Source: Oceanospirillaceae bacterium
GTDB taxonomy: Bacteria; Pseudomonadota; Gammaproteobacteria; Pseudomonadales; Litoribrevibacteraceae
Direction of reading: 5' to 3'
DNA: 64,000 bases
Assembly: GCA_015665455.1 (NCBI GenBank)
Contig: JADFAD010000002.1
Location: forward strand, 248,001-312,000
Part shown: positions 16,884 through 26,414 of the stretch, piece by piece
How the letters are laid out: each line of letters opens with the position of its first letter
Position numbering within the stretch: the first letter of the stretch is position 1
Program-made: the position numbers and the translations under genes
Notes under the pieces: model-generated
What the model was told of the DNA's origin: nothing
Databases searched by the model: none
The model's input: only the letters and a program-made list of their open reading frames with translations

Positions 16884-18254
16884 ATGTCATTACCTTCTGA
16901 TGCCCAACCTACAAAGCCTTTGAACTTACATCAAAGGCTTTGGCTGCTTGCCTGGCCTATGATGCTAAGCAATATCACGGTTCCCTTATTAGGGCTGGTG
17001 GATACGGCAGTATTGGGCCATCTTGATGAATCGAAATACCTTGCAGGCGTTGCATTAGGCACCACTTTATTTACGTCTGTTTTTTGGTTATTCGGGTTTT
17101 TACGCATGGGCACCTGTGGCATGACGGCGCAAGCCGTTGGCGGGCAAGACACTCGTAGAATCTTGCAGTTACTTATTTCTGCAGGGTGGTTGGCCACAAC
17201 GATAGGACTGATTCTTGCTCTATTTAGCCCTCTGTGGATGCCCATCGGTTTGGGGATATTAGCTGGGGATCATACCAACCTTCAAGACACGACGGATTCC
17301 GTTTATCAGCAAGCCGTGCTCTATGCGCAATGGCGAGTCATCGGTGCCCCCTTTGTTTTACTTAATTACGCAATCATTGGTTGGTTCGTGGGTCGTCAAA
17401 ACACCAAAGTCCCTTTGTACATGTTGGTCATTGCTAATCTGATCAACATCTTCCTCGACCTGATTTTAGTGATTGGCTTTAACATGAACGTTGAAGGCGT
17501 GGCGATTGCGACGCTAGCGGCTGATGTCTCAGCAACCGTTTTGGGGGCCGTGTTTATTCTACGCTACTATCGGAAGGAGTTTTCTTTCATCCGTCGTTGG
17601 CTACCTCAACTCGCCACATTGAAAGAAATGATCTTGGTAAATCGTTATATCTTTGTCCGAACTGGTACACTCTTGTTCACTTTCGCTTTTTTTACTGCCC
17701 AAGGCGCACGATTGGGCGAAGAAACCTTAGCCGCCAACGCCGTGTTATTAACCTTCTTACTCCTAATATCCAACGCATTAGACGGCTTTGCCCACGGCGC
17801 TGAAGCATTGGTCGGTGAAGCCTGTGGCCAGAAAAACCATAGCCAAACAATACGTGTCATTCGAGTGTGTTTGATTTGGTCTGCCGTATCGGCGGTGGTT
17901 CTTACCTTGGCGTTCGCTCTCGGTGGCCAGTTGTTAATTTCCTTCCTAACCGACCTTGAGCAAATAAAAGTGATCGCCAACCAATATTTACCTTGGTTAG
18001 CGGCAATGCCGCTGATAGCCGTTTGGTGCTACACCTACGACGGCGTATTCATCGGTGCGACTAAGGTTAAGGCCATGCAAAACATCATGTTAATCAGCAC
18101 CTTTGCCGTGTTTCTCCCCATACTCTGGTTGAGCCAAAAATACGACTTGGCTAATCACGGGCTATGGCTTGCTATGAGTTGTTTTATGGCAACAAGGAGT
18201 CTTGGCATGGCTTGGCGTAGCAATCGCTACTCCAAGCGACGCCAGTGGTTCTAA
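16884..18254 (+). CDS. MATE-family (DinF-like) efflux transporter
   Basis: 456 residues, twelve predicted membrane helices. The N-terminal LAWPMMLSNITVPLLGLVDTAVLGHL is the MATE signature, and the DinF subfamily pattern appears in FLRMGTCGMTAQAVGGQD. It probably exports organic cations or drugs by a cation antiport mechanism; the substrate is unknown. It follows znuB by 57 bases on the same strand. A short repeated GAGCTCTTAC in that gap is not obviously a terminator, so readthrough from the znu operon is possible. Its end overlaps the convergent hydrolase gene by four bases. Confidence 0.93.
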   Translation: MSLPSDAQPTKPLNLHQRLWLLAWPMMLSNITVPLLGLVDTAVLGHLDESKYLAGVALGTTLFTSVFWLFGFLRMGTCGMTAQAVGGQDTRRILQLLISAGWLATTIGLILALFSPLWMPIGLGILAGDHTNLQDTTDSVYQQAVLYAQWRVIGAPFVLLNYAIIGWFVGRQNTKVPLYMLVIANLINIFLDLILVIGFNMNVEGVAIATLAADVSATVLGAVFILRYYRKEFSFIRRWLPQLATLKEMILVNRYIFVRTGTLLFTFAFFTAQGARLGEETLAANAVLLTFLLLISNALDGFAHGAEALVGEACGQKNHSQTIRVIRVCLIWSAVSAVVLTLAFALGGQLLISFLTDLEQIKVIANQYLPWLAAMPLIAVWCYTYDGVFIGATKVKAMQNIMLISTFAVFLPILWLSQKYDLANHGLWLAMSCFMATRSLGMAWRSNRYSKRRQWF

Positions 18255-19054
18255 TGCGCCTTATTTACGGTTAGAAACGATCTCATCAATTCAACGGCCT
18301 TTTCCGGGGCCTCAGCCGGGACCCAGTGACCGTAATCCTCCAGATAAGTAATGCGGTCTGTTCCGAACGTTTCTGATATCTCTTTGCCGATAAAAGGATC
18401 ATGTCGCCCCCAAATCACCTGCGTGGGTACATCCTTAACCACAGACTGTAAGCGTTTATCCCAACCTTTAAACACAGAAGGGCTCGCCGCTCTGTACAGT
18501 TTTAAGATGGTTCTCTTGGTTTTCTTACTGATGCTCCGATAGCTCTTTACAATGGAAGCCTTAGGCAGTTTTGGCGCCATACGGCGAATACCTCCGACGA
18601 ATTTTCTTTCATCCATCAAGGCAAGACTCAATTCACCGATTAGCGGTGTACGCCAAATTTTACCTAGCTTATGCCAACGATAGTTCCTGTTGTAAGCGGT
18701 ATTAAAAATGGTGATCGATCGAACCTTTGCGCTGTGCTCAACCGCCCAACTTAACCCAAAAAACGCGCCCACATCATGAACCACCAAATGTACGGGCTCT
18801 TCTAAGTTCAGAGCAGTAACAAAGTCATCGATAAACTGGGCCAGGCCAGCCAATGAAAAATCGAAGCTGGATTGAATATCGGAACCTCCATAACCCGGTA
18901 GGTCTGGAGCAATACACAGATAGTTATCATCCAGTTGATCGATCATGTCTTCCCAAAGGTGGGACGTGTCTGGATTGCCATGAATAAACAGCATAGGTTC
19001 ACCAGAACCTCGACGAATATACTCTATTTGCTGACCATTAACGGACTGTTTCAT
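18251..19054 (-). CDS. Alpha/beta hydrolase with aspartate nucleophile (epoxide hydrolase/dehalogenase-like)
   Basis: 267 residues. The oxyanion-hole HGNPDTS, the nucleophile elbow VHDVGAFFG (Asp in place of Ser), the acid in WGRHDPFI and the His in YGHWVPAEAPE give an Asp-His-Asp type triad. This is found in epoxide hydrolases and haloalkane dehalogenases. The residue after the nucleophile is Val, where dehalogenases have Trp, so halide binding is doubtful and epoxide hydrolysis or another ester reaction is more likely. Cytoplasmic; no signal peptide. Confidence 0.85.
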   Translation of the reverse strand: MKQSVNGQQIEYIRRGSGEPMLFIHGNPDTSHLWEDMIDQLDDNYLCIAPDLPGYGGSDIQSSFDFSLAGLAQFIDDFVTALNLEEPVHLVVHDVGAFFGLSWAVEHSAKVRSITIFNTAYNRNYRWHKLGKIWRTPLIGELSLALMDERKFVGGIRRMAPKLPKASIVKSYRSISKKTKRTILKLYRAASPSVFKGWDKRLQSVVKDVPTQVIWGRHDPFIGKEISETFGTDRITYLEDYGHWVPAEAPEKAVELMRSFLTVNKAH

Positions 19055-19120
19055 ATTGACGCCTACGACTTTGTTTAAGTGATAAGCCTAGATTACAGAG
19101 AGGAAGAAAGTGATGAGAGT

Positions 19121-19158
19121 GGCAAAAACACACTTGGGAGTGCAATTTTTGCCTTTTT
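19121..19158 (+). terminator. Terminator-like hairpin
   Basis: GGCAAAAA and TTTTTGCC enclose an inner CACT-TGGG-AGTG stem, and five Ts follow on the plus strand. No plus-strand gene lies immediately upstream. It may instead act on the minus strand downstream of yheV. Confidence 0.4.
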
Positions 19159-19174
19159 AATCAAACAGAGACGA

Positions 19175-19426
19175 TCAGTGTTTCGTCGACGGGTTCGGAT
19201 GAAACTGCAACACTTGAGTTTCTTCACTGCGAACGGCTTCTTCCACGGGAGTGACTCGAGTAGCCAGTTCTTTCTCTTGCTGCGCTTCAAGGTCTTTCAT
19301 ATTTTCTGAGAAACCACAGGCTACGCACTCTTTGCTTTGAACACCGTCGTCACTGGTATACATAACAATTTTGTCCATCTCACTGCAACGAGGGCAAATG
19401 GCGCCTGCGATGAAACGTTTTTTCAT
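19175..19426 (-). CDS. yheV: YheV-family putative zinc-ribbon protein
   Basis: 83 residues beginning MKKRFIAGAICPRCSEMDKI. Two CxxC pairs (CPRC and CVAC, about residues 11-14 and 34-37) form a rubredoxin-like zinc ribbon, and the spacing matches the YheV/DUF2387 family. The C-terminal tail is polar and acidic. The family function is not established. It follows prlC on the same strand, 120 bases downstream. Confidence 0.85.
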   Translation of the reverse strand: MKKRFIAGAICPRCSEMDKIVMYTSDDGVQSKECVACGFSENMKDLEAQQEKELATRVTPVEEAVRSEETQVLQFHPNPSTKH

Positions 19427-19546
19427 ATTGGAATCTCTTAATGTTGATCTGATAGAGCCATTTTACAGCATTAAGGGAGGATTAGCAGCGTCGTTAACTT
19501 CACTGTCAAAACTTCACAGCCAAGTGAAGCTAACGACATAAGAACA

Positions 19547-21607
19547 CTAAGCAGTGATGCCTGAGTGTCTCAACAAAGCATCAACGGTCGGCTTACGACC
19601 TCGGAAGTTCACAAACAAATCCATCGGTGCTTGCGAGCCACCTTTTTCAAGAATGCTTGTCAGGAAGGATTTACCCACTTCTGGGTTGAATAAGCCTTCT
19701 TCTTCGAATCGGCTATAAGCATCAGAGGAAAGTACTTCCGCCCACTTATAACTGTAATACCCTGCAGCATAACCACCCGCAAAAATGTGACTGAAGCTGT
19801 TCGGGAAACGGTGCCATTCAGGCGGAATGATCACTGCCACTTTCTCTCGAACTTGAGCCAACACATCCAACACATCAGTGCCTTCGGTGTAATCTCTGTG
19901 AAGAATGAAATCAAACAATGCAAACTCCAACTGACGCGCCATTTGCATTCCTGATTGGAAGTTCTTAGCCGCAAGCATCTTATTGAGAAGCGCTTCCGGT
20001 AAGGTTTCTCCCGTTTCAAAGTGGCCGGAGATGAAATCCAAAACTTCTTTTTCCCAACAGAAGTTTTCCATGAACTGCGATGGTAATTCCACTGCATCCC
20101 AAGCAACACCGTTAATACCGGACACTGCAGAGTATGAAATTTTCGTCAGCATGTGGTGCAAACCATGACCAAACTCATGGAACAAAGTCGTCACCTCATC
20201 GTGCGTGAGAAGCGCAGGCGTATCACCCACTGGCGGAGTGAAATTACACACCAGATACGCTACCGGTAACTGAAGTTCACCTTCACTGTTTGTACGACGT
20301 ACACGACATTCATCCATCCATGCGCCGCCACGCTTTTTAGGGCGAGCATAAGGATCTAAATAGAAGCGAGCAATGGCATTCCCGTCTTTGCGAATTTCAT
20401 AGAAATACACTTGTTCATGCCAGGTATCAAAATCCGAGAGTTCAACCACTTCTACGCCATACAAGCGCTGAACCAATTCAAACATTCCCGAAACCACTTT
20501 AGGGAACGGGAAATAAGGTCGAAGTTGCTCTTGGCTTATATCGTATCGAGAATGTTTCAGCTTTTCACCATAATAACCCACGTCCCACGGATTCAGTTGT
20601 TCAACCTGAAACTCGTCTTTAGCAAACGTTCTCAGTTCATCCAAATCACGCTGAGCAACGGGTTTGGATTTTTCGGCCAAATCAAATAAGAAGTCGACCA
20701 CCTGATCCGGATTTTCAGCCATTTTAGTGGCCAAAGAACGCTCTGCGTAATTATCAAACCCAAGCAATTGAGCCAATTCTTTACGACATTTAAGAATGTC
20801 GTACATCAACGGCGTATTATCAAAACCCCCTGTTTTCGGGCCTTGATCCGATGCACGAGTAGCAAAGGCCGTGTACATTTCTTCACGCAACGCCTGATTA
20901 TCACAATACGTCATGATAGGTAAGTACACTGGAATATCTAGTGTCAGCAGATACCCTTCTTTTTCGCGTTGTTCCGCTTGTTGCTTCATTAAGCCCAGCG
21001 CGGACTCAGGAACACCCGCTAGTTCACTAACATCTGTAATTTCTTTAGACCAGGCATTGGTTGAATCCAACACATTTTCAGAAAATTTGCTGGTCAACTC
21101 AGACATCTGCTTCTTGAGTTCTGCATAACGCTGCTTTTTATCTTCAGAAAGATCTACCCCTGACAAATGGAAGTCACGCAACGCATGGCGAATCACTTCT
21201 TGCTGAGGACCGTCCAGCTCTGAGTATTGATCACTCTCAGAAAGCGCTTTATATGCATTAAAAAGATCTTTGTTTTGACCAAGTTTCGTTGAGTACTCGG
21301 ATAACAAAGGCAAGCATGAGTTGTAGGCATCACGCAGCTCATCCGAGTTAACAACCGAATTCATGTGACTGACAGGGGACCAAGCCTTACCTAACACATC
21401 GTCCCATTCGTCTGACGCAGCAACAAGGTTGTCCCAAGTCACAACGGCATCGCCGCTTAGATCAGAAAGCAACTTATCTGTATGCTTTTCATTGGTTTCA
21501 ATCAACGCTTTCACCGCCGGTTGAACATGCTCTGGCTTGATCTGAGAAAAATTCGGTAATTCCGAATTGTGCAATAATGGATTAGATGATGAATTGGCCT
21601 TTGTCAT
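19547..21607 (-). CDS. prlC: Oligopeptidase A (M3 metallopeptidase)
   Basis: 686 residues from the ATG at 21607; an upstream in-frame TTG would add 20 residues but lacks support. The thermolysin-like zinc motif HEFGHGLHH sits in LFHEFGHGLHHML at about residue 467. The sequence follows PrlC/OpdA throughout. It degrades short peptides in the cytoplasm, including released signal peptides. Confidence 0.96.
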   Translation of the reverse strand: MTKANSSSNPLLHNSELPNFSQIKPEHVQPAVKALIETNEKHTDKLLSDLSGDAVVTWDNLVAASDEWDDVLGKAWSPVSHMNSVVNSDELRDAYNSCLPLLSEYSTKLGQNKDLFNAYKALSESDQYSELDGPQQEVIRHALRDFHLSGVDLSEDKKQRYAELKKQMSELTSKFSENVLDSTNAWSKEITDVSELAGVPESALGLMKQQAEQREKEGYLLTLDIPVYLPIMTYCDNQALREEMYTAFATRASDQGPKTGGFDNTPLMYDILKCRKELAQLLGFDNYAERSLATKMAENPDQVVDFLFDLAEKSKPVAQRDLDELRTFAKDEFQVEQLNPWDVGYYGEKLKHSRYDISQEQLRPYFPFPKVVSGMFELVQRLYGVEVVELSDFDTWHEQVYFYEIRKDGNAIARFYLDPYARPKKRGGAWMDECRVRRTNSEGELQLPVAYLVCNFTPPVGDTPALLTHDEVTTLFHEFGHGLHHMLTKISYSAVSGINGVAWDAVELPSQFMENFCWEKEVLDFISGHFETGETLPEALLNKMLAAKNFQSGMQMARQLEFALFDFILHRDYTEGTDVLDVLAQVREKVAVIIPPEWHRFPNSFSHIFAGGYAAGYYSYKWAEVLSSDAYSRFEEEGLFNPEVGKSFLTSILEKGGSQAPMDLFVNFRGRKPTVDALLRHSGITA

Positions 21608-21848
21608 AATGATTCTATTTAACCTGCCTGTTGAATTCTGTTCCTGTGGTCTGAGTTTAAGACTCAATAATCACAATATAGTACCAAGTATATAAGGGTA
21701 TCGATGCATTTTTTAAAGTACCGGATAATCAAAAATAATTGACCTTGCTACTCGGTTTATCTGTCTATACTACACTTTACGATGTACGAATTTTGTTTCA
21801 GATACCAAAATTCACGGACAGTTCAACTTTTGGCTATTATTTTTATTG

Positions 21849-24689
21849 ATGAAAATTCGATCCCAGTTATTAATCAGTTACGTATTCATTGCTCTTCTTC
21901 CCGTCTCCATAGCAATGGGAGCGGCTCTTTTTCATAGCTTAAACCAAGCACAAAAACTGCAAATTGAAAGCATGCTGCTGTCCATTGAAACCAGCGCTGA
22001 ATCCATGTCTCAATACTTCACACAACGCATTTCAGAAATCTCCTTTTACTCTGAACACAAAGACGTTCGTTCTATGGATTTTAATAAAATGCGCCCATTC
22101 TTGATGCAGCAACATGGCCAACACTCAGACGTATATGAAAAATTTATCGTCGGCACCAAAGTCGGTTATTTCTATAACACGGCAGGGGGAAATCCCCACC
22201 AACAAATGCTCAGAACGTTCAATGACTCAGACCCTCAGGCTAAGAGAAAGAACATAAGAAAGCGGGATTACTGGAAGACGACCGTGGGTGAAAACATCAA
22301 TAACACCAATATCAATTATGTTTCCAACCCAATGATTTCCTATACCACGGGCGTTAAACAAGTGGTCGTTGCCTCCTCCATTCTGGATGAAGACAACAAC
22401 GTAACAGGACTTCTTGGGGGATCACTTCCTTGGAAATCGGTTACGTCATTAATCAAAAGAACCCAAACACAATTAATGAAATATTACCCACCCAGCACTC
22501 GATTCATGCTTTTATCAAAAGAAGGGGTGTACTGGTACCACTGGGATCAAAAGCGCGTCATTCACCTAAAAACCGATCAACAAGGTCAATCAGAAGTTGA
22601 TGCCTACGGTGAAAAGAAATCCATCATCAGTAACATATTAAAAGAGCCCAACCTCGCTTTGAGTAACGCCGGCAATCGAATGGTGGCCGGAGAGACTGGC
22701 TATGCCTTTCTTGATCTCCCCGAATACAATATGGAAGGTTATCTTTTCTTTGCTCCAGTTAAAGCCGCCAACTACTCAATTGCAGCCTTAGTCAGTACCG
22801 ATGAAATCAATGCACCGTCTATAGAGCTTGCCTACTATCTGGGCTTAAGCTTAGTCATTGCATTGTTGTTTATCTGCATGGGCATTTGGTGGGTAACGCA
22901 AAAATTATCCAAACCATTGGCCAGTCTATGTTCGAATCTAAGTCTTCAAGTATCCACCGGTAAGCTGGAAGAGCTTCAAACAGAGGGTCCTAAAGAACTT
23001 CAAGAAATCAGCTCGCTGTTGAATCAGCTGACCCAAAATCTCAACACCAGCCAAGCCAACCTCGAAATCAGTAAACAACGGTTTTCGCTCGCCATGGATG
23101 CGGCCAATGATGGTTTATGGGATTGGGACGTTAAAGAAAATACGGTGTATTACTCGCCACGCTGGAAAGCCATTGTCGGTTATCGTGCCGACGAGTTGGG
23201 GAACGACATTGATGTCTGGTTGGATTTAATACACCCCGATGATCAAGGCCGTGTTGAACAGTTACTAAATGCTTACTTGGAAGGCTTCAGTAACACCTAT
23301 GAAGTTTCCTTTAGGATGAAACACAAAGAAGGCCATTGGGTTCATATTCTTACAAAGGCAATTGCAGTAAGAGACGAAGAGCACAGTTGGCCCACAAGGG
23401 TTGTTGGTATTCATACCGATGTCACCCGAAGAATGGAAGCGGAAGAAGAACTTAAAACGCTTAATCAGGAACTTGAAAGTAGGATATCGGCCCAGACTAA
23501 AGAGCTGACCATTGCGAACTCAGAGTTATCGACAGCGAGAGATCAAGCTCTTCAATCACAAAAGAAATCTGAGACGGCAAATCATGCTAAAAGCCGCTTC
23601 CTCGCTAATATGAGTCATGAAATTCGTACACCCATGAATGCTATTCTGGGTCTCACGGAACTGTGCTTAAACTCGGACTTGAATACTAAGCAACAGAAGC
23701 AATTGAACAACGTTCGTAATTCCGCTAACTCATTACTTAATTTAATCAATGACATTCTGGACTTCTCTAAAATTGAAGCCGGAGAATTAGACATTAATCA
23801 TATTTCCTTTGATTTACCCGAATTAATGAAAGAAATCAAAACGTTACTCGACATTCATGTTGCCGAAAGCAGCATTACTCTTCAACTTAAACTGGATGGC
23901 AACATACCTAAACGACTGATCGGAGACCCCGATAGAATACGTCAAATCATGATCAACTTAGGTTCTAACTCCGCAAAATTCACCCATAAAGGATCCATCA
24001 CATTAGAAGTAAAACCAACAGTAATGAATCAAGACAACATTGAGTTGAGCTTTCATGTGCGAGATACCGGCATAGGGATGACCGAAGACAAGCTAACAAC
24101 GATCTTTGATGCGTTTAAACAAGCCGACACATCGACCACTCGAGAATACGGCGGAACCGGGCTTGGGTTATCCATATCCCAAGAACTGGTCAACATGATG
24201 GGAGGAAGGATTCAGGTTGAGTCTGTCTTGGCGAAGGGCAGCCATTTTTATTTCATACTGCCATTTGCTATTGATCATTCCGAACACCTCCCTGAAACCT
24301 TAACCGATCACTCTAATGAGAACATCGAGGGCAAAATTCTTCTTGTAGAAGATACTCTCATCAACCGAGAGATTGCGGCCGAAATGATTAAACAATTAGG
24401 ACGCATAACCGTTGATGTCGCTGAGAATGGTTTACAAGCGGTGGAAAAAGCAAAAATCACCAAATACGATCTGATTCTAATGGACATCCAAATGCCCGTT
24501 ATGGATGGCATTGAAGCCACAAGAAACATTCTTGAAAGCGGCCTGAATCAAAACACCCCCATTGTTGCATTAACGGCAAATGCAATGAAAGAAGACCAAA
24601 AACGATACAAAGCTGAAGGCATGGTTGATTACCTAAGCAAGCCGTTCCATATGAAGGATTTACATAAAATCTTATTTCATTGGCTATAG
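21849..24689 (+). CDS. Hybrid sensor histidine kinase (Cache-HAMP-PAS-HisKA-HATPase-REC)
   Basis: 946 residues. TM1 (about 7-28) and TM2 (about 333-355) flank a periplasmic Cache domain (with YFYNTAGGNP, RKRDYW and NYVSNPMISYTTG). A HAMP-like linker, a PAS domain (about 415-535; GLWDWDVKENTVYYSPRWK), a coiled coil, HisKA (MSHEIRTPMNA), HATPase (GSNSAKFTHKG, DTGIGM, GTGLGLS) and a receiver (LLVEDTLINRE, MDIQMPVMDG) follow. It detects a small external ligand and starts an internal phosphorelay. No Hpt domain or paired regulator is adjacent. It is followed 44 bases later by a paralogue of its sensor half. Confidence 0.93.
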   Translation: MKIRSQLLISYVFIALLPVSIAMGAALFHSLNQAQKLQIESMLLSIETSAESMSQYFTQRISEISFYSEHKDVRSMDFNKMRPFLMQQHGQHSDVYEKFIVGTKVGYFYNTAGGNPHQQMLRTFNDSDPQAKRKNIRKRDYWKTTVGENINNTNINYVSNPMISYTTGVKQVVVASSILDEDNNVTGLLGGSLPWKSVTSLIKRTQTQLMKYYPPSTRFMLLSKEGVYWYHWDQKRVIHLKTDQQGQSEVDAYGEKKSIISNILKEPNLALSNAGNRMVAGETGYAFLDLPEYNMEGYLFFAPVKAANYSIAALVSTDEINAPSIELAYYLGLSLVIALLFICMGIWWVTQKLSKPLASLCSNLSLQVSTGKLEELQTEGPKELQEISSLLNQLTQNLNTSQANLEISKQRFSLAMDAANDGLWDWDVKENTVYYSPRWKAIVGYRADELGNDIDVWLDLIHPDDQGRVEQLLNAYLEGFSNTYEVSFRMKHKEGHWVHILTKAIAVRDEEHSWPTRVVGIHTDVTRRMEAEEELKTLNQELESRISAQTKELTIANSELSTARDQALQSQKKSETANHAKSRFLANMSHEIRTPMNAILGLTELCLNSDLNTKQQKQLNNVRNSANSLLNLINDILDFSKIEAGELDINHISFDLPELMKEIKTLLDIHVAESSITLQLKLDGNIPKRLIGDPDRIRQIMINLGSNSAKFTHKGSITLEVKPTVMNQDNIELSFHVRDTGIGMTEDKLTTIFDAFKQADTSTTREYGGTGLGLSISQELVNMMGGRIQVESVLAKGSHFYFILPFAIDHSEHLPETLTDHSNENIEGKILLVEDTLINREIAAEMIKQLGRITVDVAENGLQAVEKAKITKYDLILMDIQMPVMDGIEATRNILESGLNQNTPIVALTANAMKEDQKRYKAEGMVDYLSKPFHMKDLHKILFHWL

Positions 24690-24733
24690 AATGGCTCTGA
24701 TAGTCTTACAGTTACCTGCTATATTTATACACT

Positions 24734-25786
24734 ATGCCAAAGAAAAAACCTTTAAAACCCACAAGATACCTTCTTGCCAGTGTTATATCCTTACTGGTGA
24801 GTCTTTTAATGGTTCGTTCCCTTATCTTGCCTATGATGGAGTCAGAACAACATAACCAGTATCTTCAAGCACTTAAAGCCGACGCTCAGATCCTTTCCAG
24901 TTTCATCAAAGAAAAAAAATCTGAGGTGCGTACGTTAGCCGATTTGGCTGCACTTCAAGGCATGAACTGGGACACCATGAAACCCATATTAACGTCTCAC
25001 CTTAGACAACAACATGACAGCTTTGAAAAGTTTATTGTTGGTCTAGCAAACGGGCACTTCCACAACACTCAAGTAGGAAACCCATACCAAGATGACATCG
25101 CTACATTCAATGACTCAGACCCAAATTCAAAACCCAAAAGTCTTACAAAGCGGGATTATTGGCAGGTCACGATCCAACGTAATTCGTTGAATCAAAAACT
25201 TAACTACGTTTCAAACCCAATGATTTCTTATACGACAAATGTTAAACAGGTAGTTATCACCTCCACTATTCATGATGAGACAAACCAGGTTGTAGGGTTA
25301 TTGGGCGGCTCAATTTCTTGGCAACACATGACTAAGTTAATTGATCAGCTCATTGAGAAATCATCCAATAGAACAGCCGATAAATATATGTTGATATCCA
25401 AGGATGGAAACTATTGGTACCACTGGAATTCTAATAAAGTTATTCAACCTATCCGCAACTCAAACGGAGACTTAGTCACCGATGACATGGGTGAGACATC
25501 CGCTAAACTGTTTAATATTTTGGCTGAGACGTCCAGCCAATTAAAAAGTATTGGTCGGAATATGGTATCCGGTAAACAGGGATCACAAACGGCATCCATT
25601 GAAGGAAAGACTTATCAAATTTTCTTTACTCCGATCAATGACACAAATTATTCTCTGGCAAAGGCAATAAATATATCCGACTACCGAGCCACCACGCAGC
25701 AGCTTCTTATTTATCTAATGGTCTCTTTCATTGCCGGTATGTTTGTTTATATATTCTGTGTGTATTTAATCCCGAGAGACCGTTAA
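24734..25786 (+). CDS. Stand-alone Cache-domain membrane protein, paralogue of the neighbouring kinase sensor
   Basis: 350 residues: TM1 (about 14-33), a periplasmic Cache domain and TM2 (about 325-345), then a short basic tail and stop. It matches the N-terminal half of the preceding kinase closely, e.g. TFNDSDPNSK / TFNDSDPQAK, KRDYWQVTI / KRDYWKTTV and NYVSNPMISYTT in both. The DNA is also visibly similar, indicating tandem duplication. No kinase, cyclase or methyl-accepting domain follows and no remnant of one is seen before the next gene, so it is a complete sensor without output. It may act by heterodimerising with the kinase. Confidence 0.85.
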   Translation: MPKKKPLKPTRYLLASVISLLVSLLMVRSLILPMMESEQHNQYLQALKADAQILSSFIKEKKSEVRTLADLAALQGMNWDTMKPILTSHLRQQHDSFEKFIVGLANGHFHNTQVGNPYQDDIATFNDSDPNSKPKSLTKRDYWQVTIQRNSLNQKLNYVSNPMISYTTNVKQVVITSTIHDETNQVVGLLGGSISWQHMTKLIDQLIEKSSNRTADKYMLISKDGNYWYHWNSNKVIQPIRNSNGDLVTDDMGETSAKLFNILAETSSQLKSIGRNMVSGKQGSQTASIEGKTYQIFFTPINDTNYSLAKAINISDYRATTQQLLIYLMVSFIAGMFVYIFCVYLIPRDR

Positions 25787-25789
25787 TTC

Positions 25790-26326
25790 ATGTCAAATAT
25801 ACGTTCCTTTAAAAAAATCACCCCAGCCTTAGGCAATCATTGTTGGATAGACCCAAGCGCTCACATCATTGGTGATGTAACCATTGGTCACGATGCTTCT
25901 GTGTGGCCAATGGCTGTCATTCGCGGGGACATGCACTGCATAACCATCGGTGATCGAGTAAGTATTCAAGACGGCTCCGTGTTGCACATAACCCACGCCA
26001 GTGAATACAACCCAGGCGGTTATCCACTCAAGATTGGAGATGACGTCACACTCGGCCACAAAGTATTGCTGCATGGCTGCACCATTGGCTCACGTGTTTT
26101 AGTAGGCATGGATACCGTCATTATGGACGGTACGGTTGTTGAAGACGATGTCATTATCGGCGCAGGAAGCTTAGTACCAGGCGGAAAGACGTTAGAATCA
26201 GGTCATTTGTATGTAGGTAGGCCCGCCAAGAAAGTCCGTCCATTGAAGGAATCGGAATACACTTACCTAAAATATTCCGCAATGAATTACGTCAAACTTA
26301 AAAACGAATATTTAGACGAACAATAA
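25790..26326 (+). CDS. Gamma-carbonic-anhydrase-like hexapeptide protein (YrdA family)
   Basis: 178 residues of left-handed beta-helix hexapeptide repeats (IGDVTIGHDASVWPMAVIRG, then IGDDVTLGHKVLLHGC). The His zinc ligands of the gamma-CA family are visible in DVTLGHKVLLHGCTIG and in the upstream SVLHITHASE. Trimeric cytoplasmic protein. Carbonic anhydrase activity is unproven for most YrdA members. It starts three bases after the Cache gene, so it is probably cotranscribed, and ends at a strong terminator. Confidence 0.92.
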   Translation: MSNIRSFKKITPALGNHCWIDPSAHIIGDVTIGHDASVWPMAVIRGDMHCITIGDRVSIQDGSVLHITHASEYNPGGYPLKIGDDVTLGHKVLLHGCTIGSRVLVGMDTVIMDGTVVEDDVIIGAGSLVPGGKTLESGHLYVGRPAKKVRPLKESEYTYLKYSAMNYVKLKNEYLDEQ

Positions 26327-26353
26327 TTTCTATAACAAAAAATCTAAGGCATT

Positions 26354-26390
26354 AAAAAGCCCGATCAATGCGTCATCGATCGGGCTTTTT
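26354..26390. terminator. Bidirectional intrinsic terminator
   Basis: AAAAAGCCCGATC and GATCGGGCTTTTT form a 13-bp stem around an 11-base loop. The A/T ends serve both the plus-strand gamma-CA gene and the convergent minus-strand phosphate-binding fusion gene. Confidence 0.92.
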
Positions 26391-26414
26391 ATCTCTAAAC
26401 ATGTAAACAGTTCG

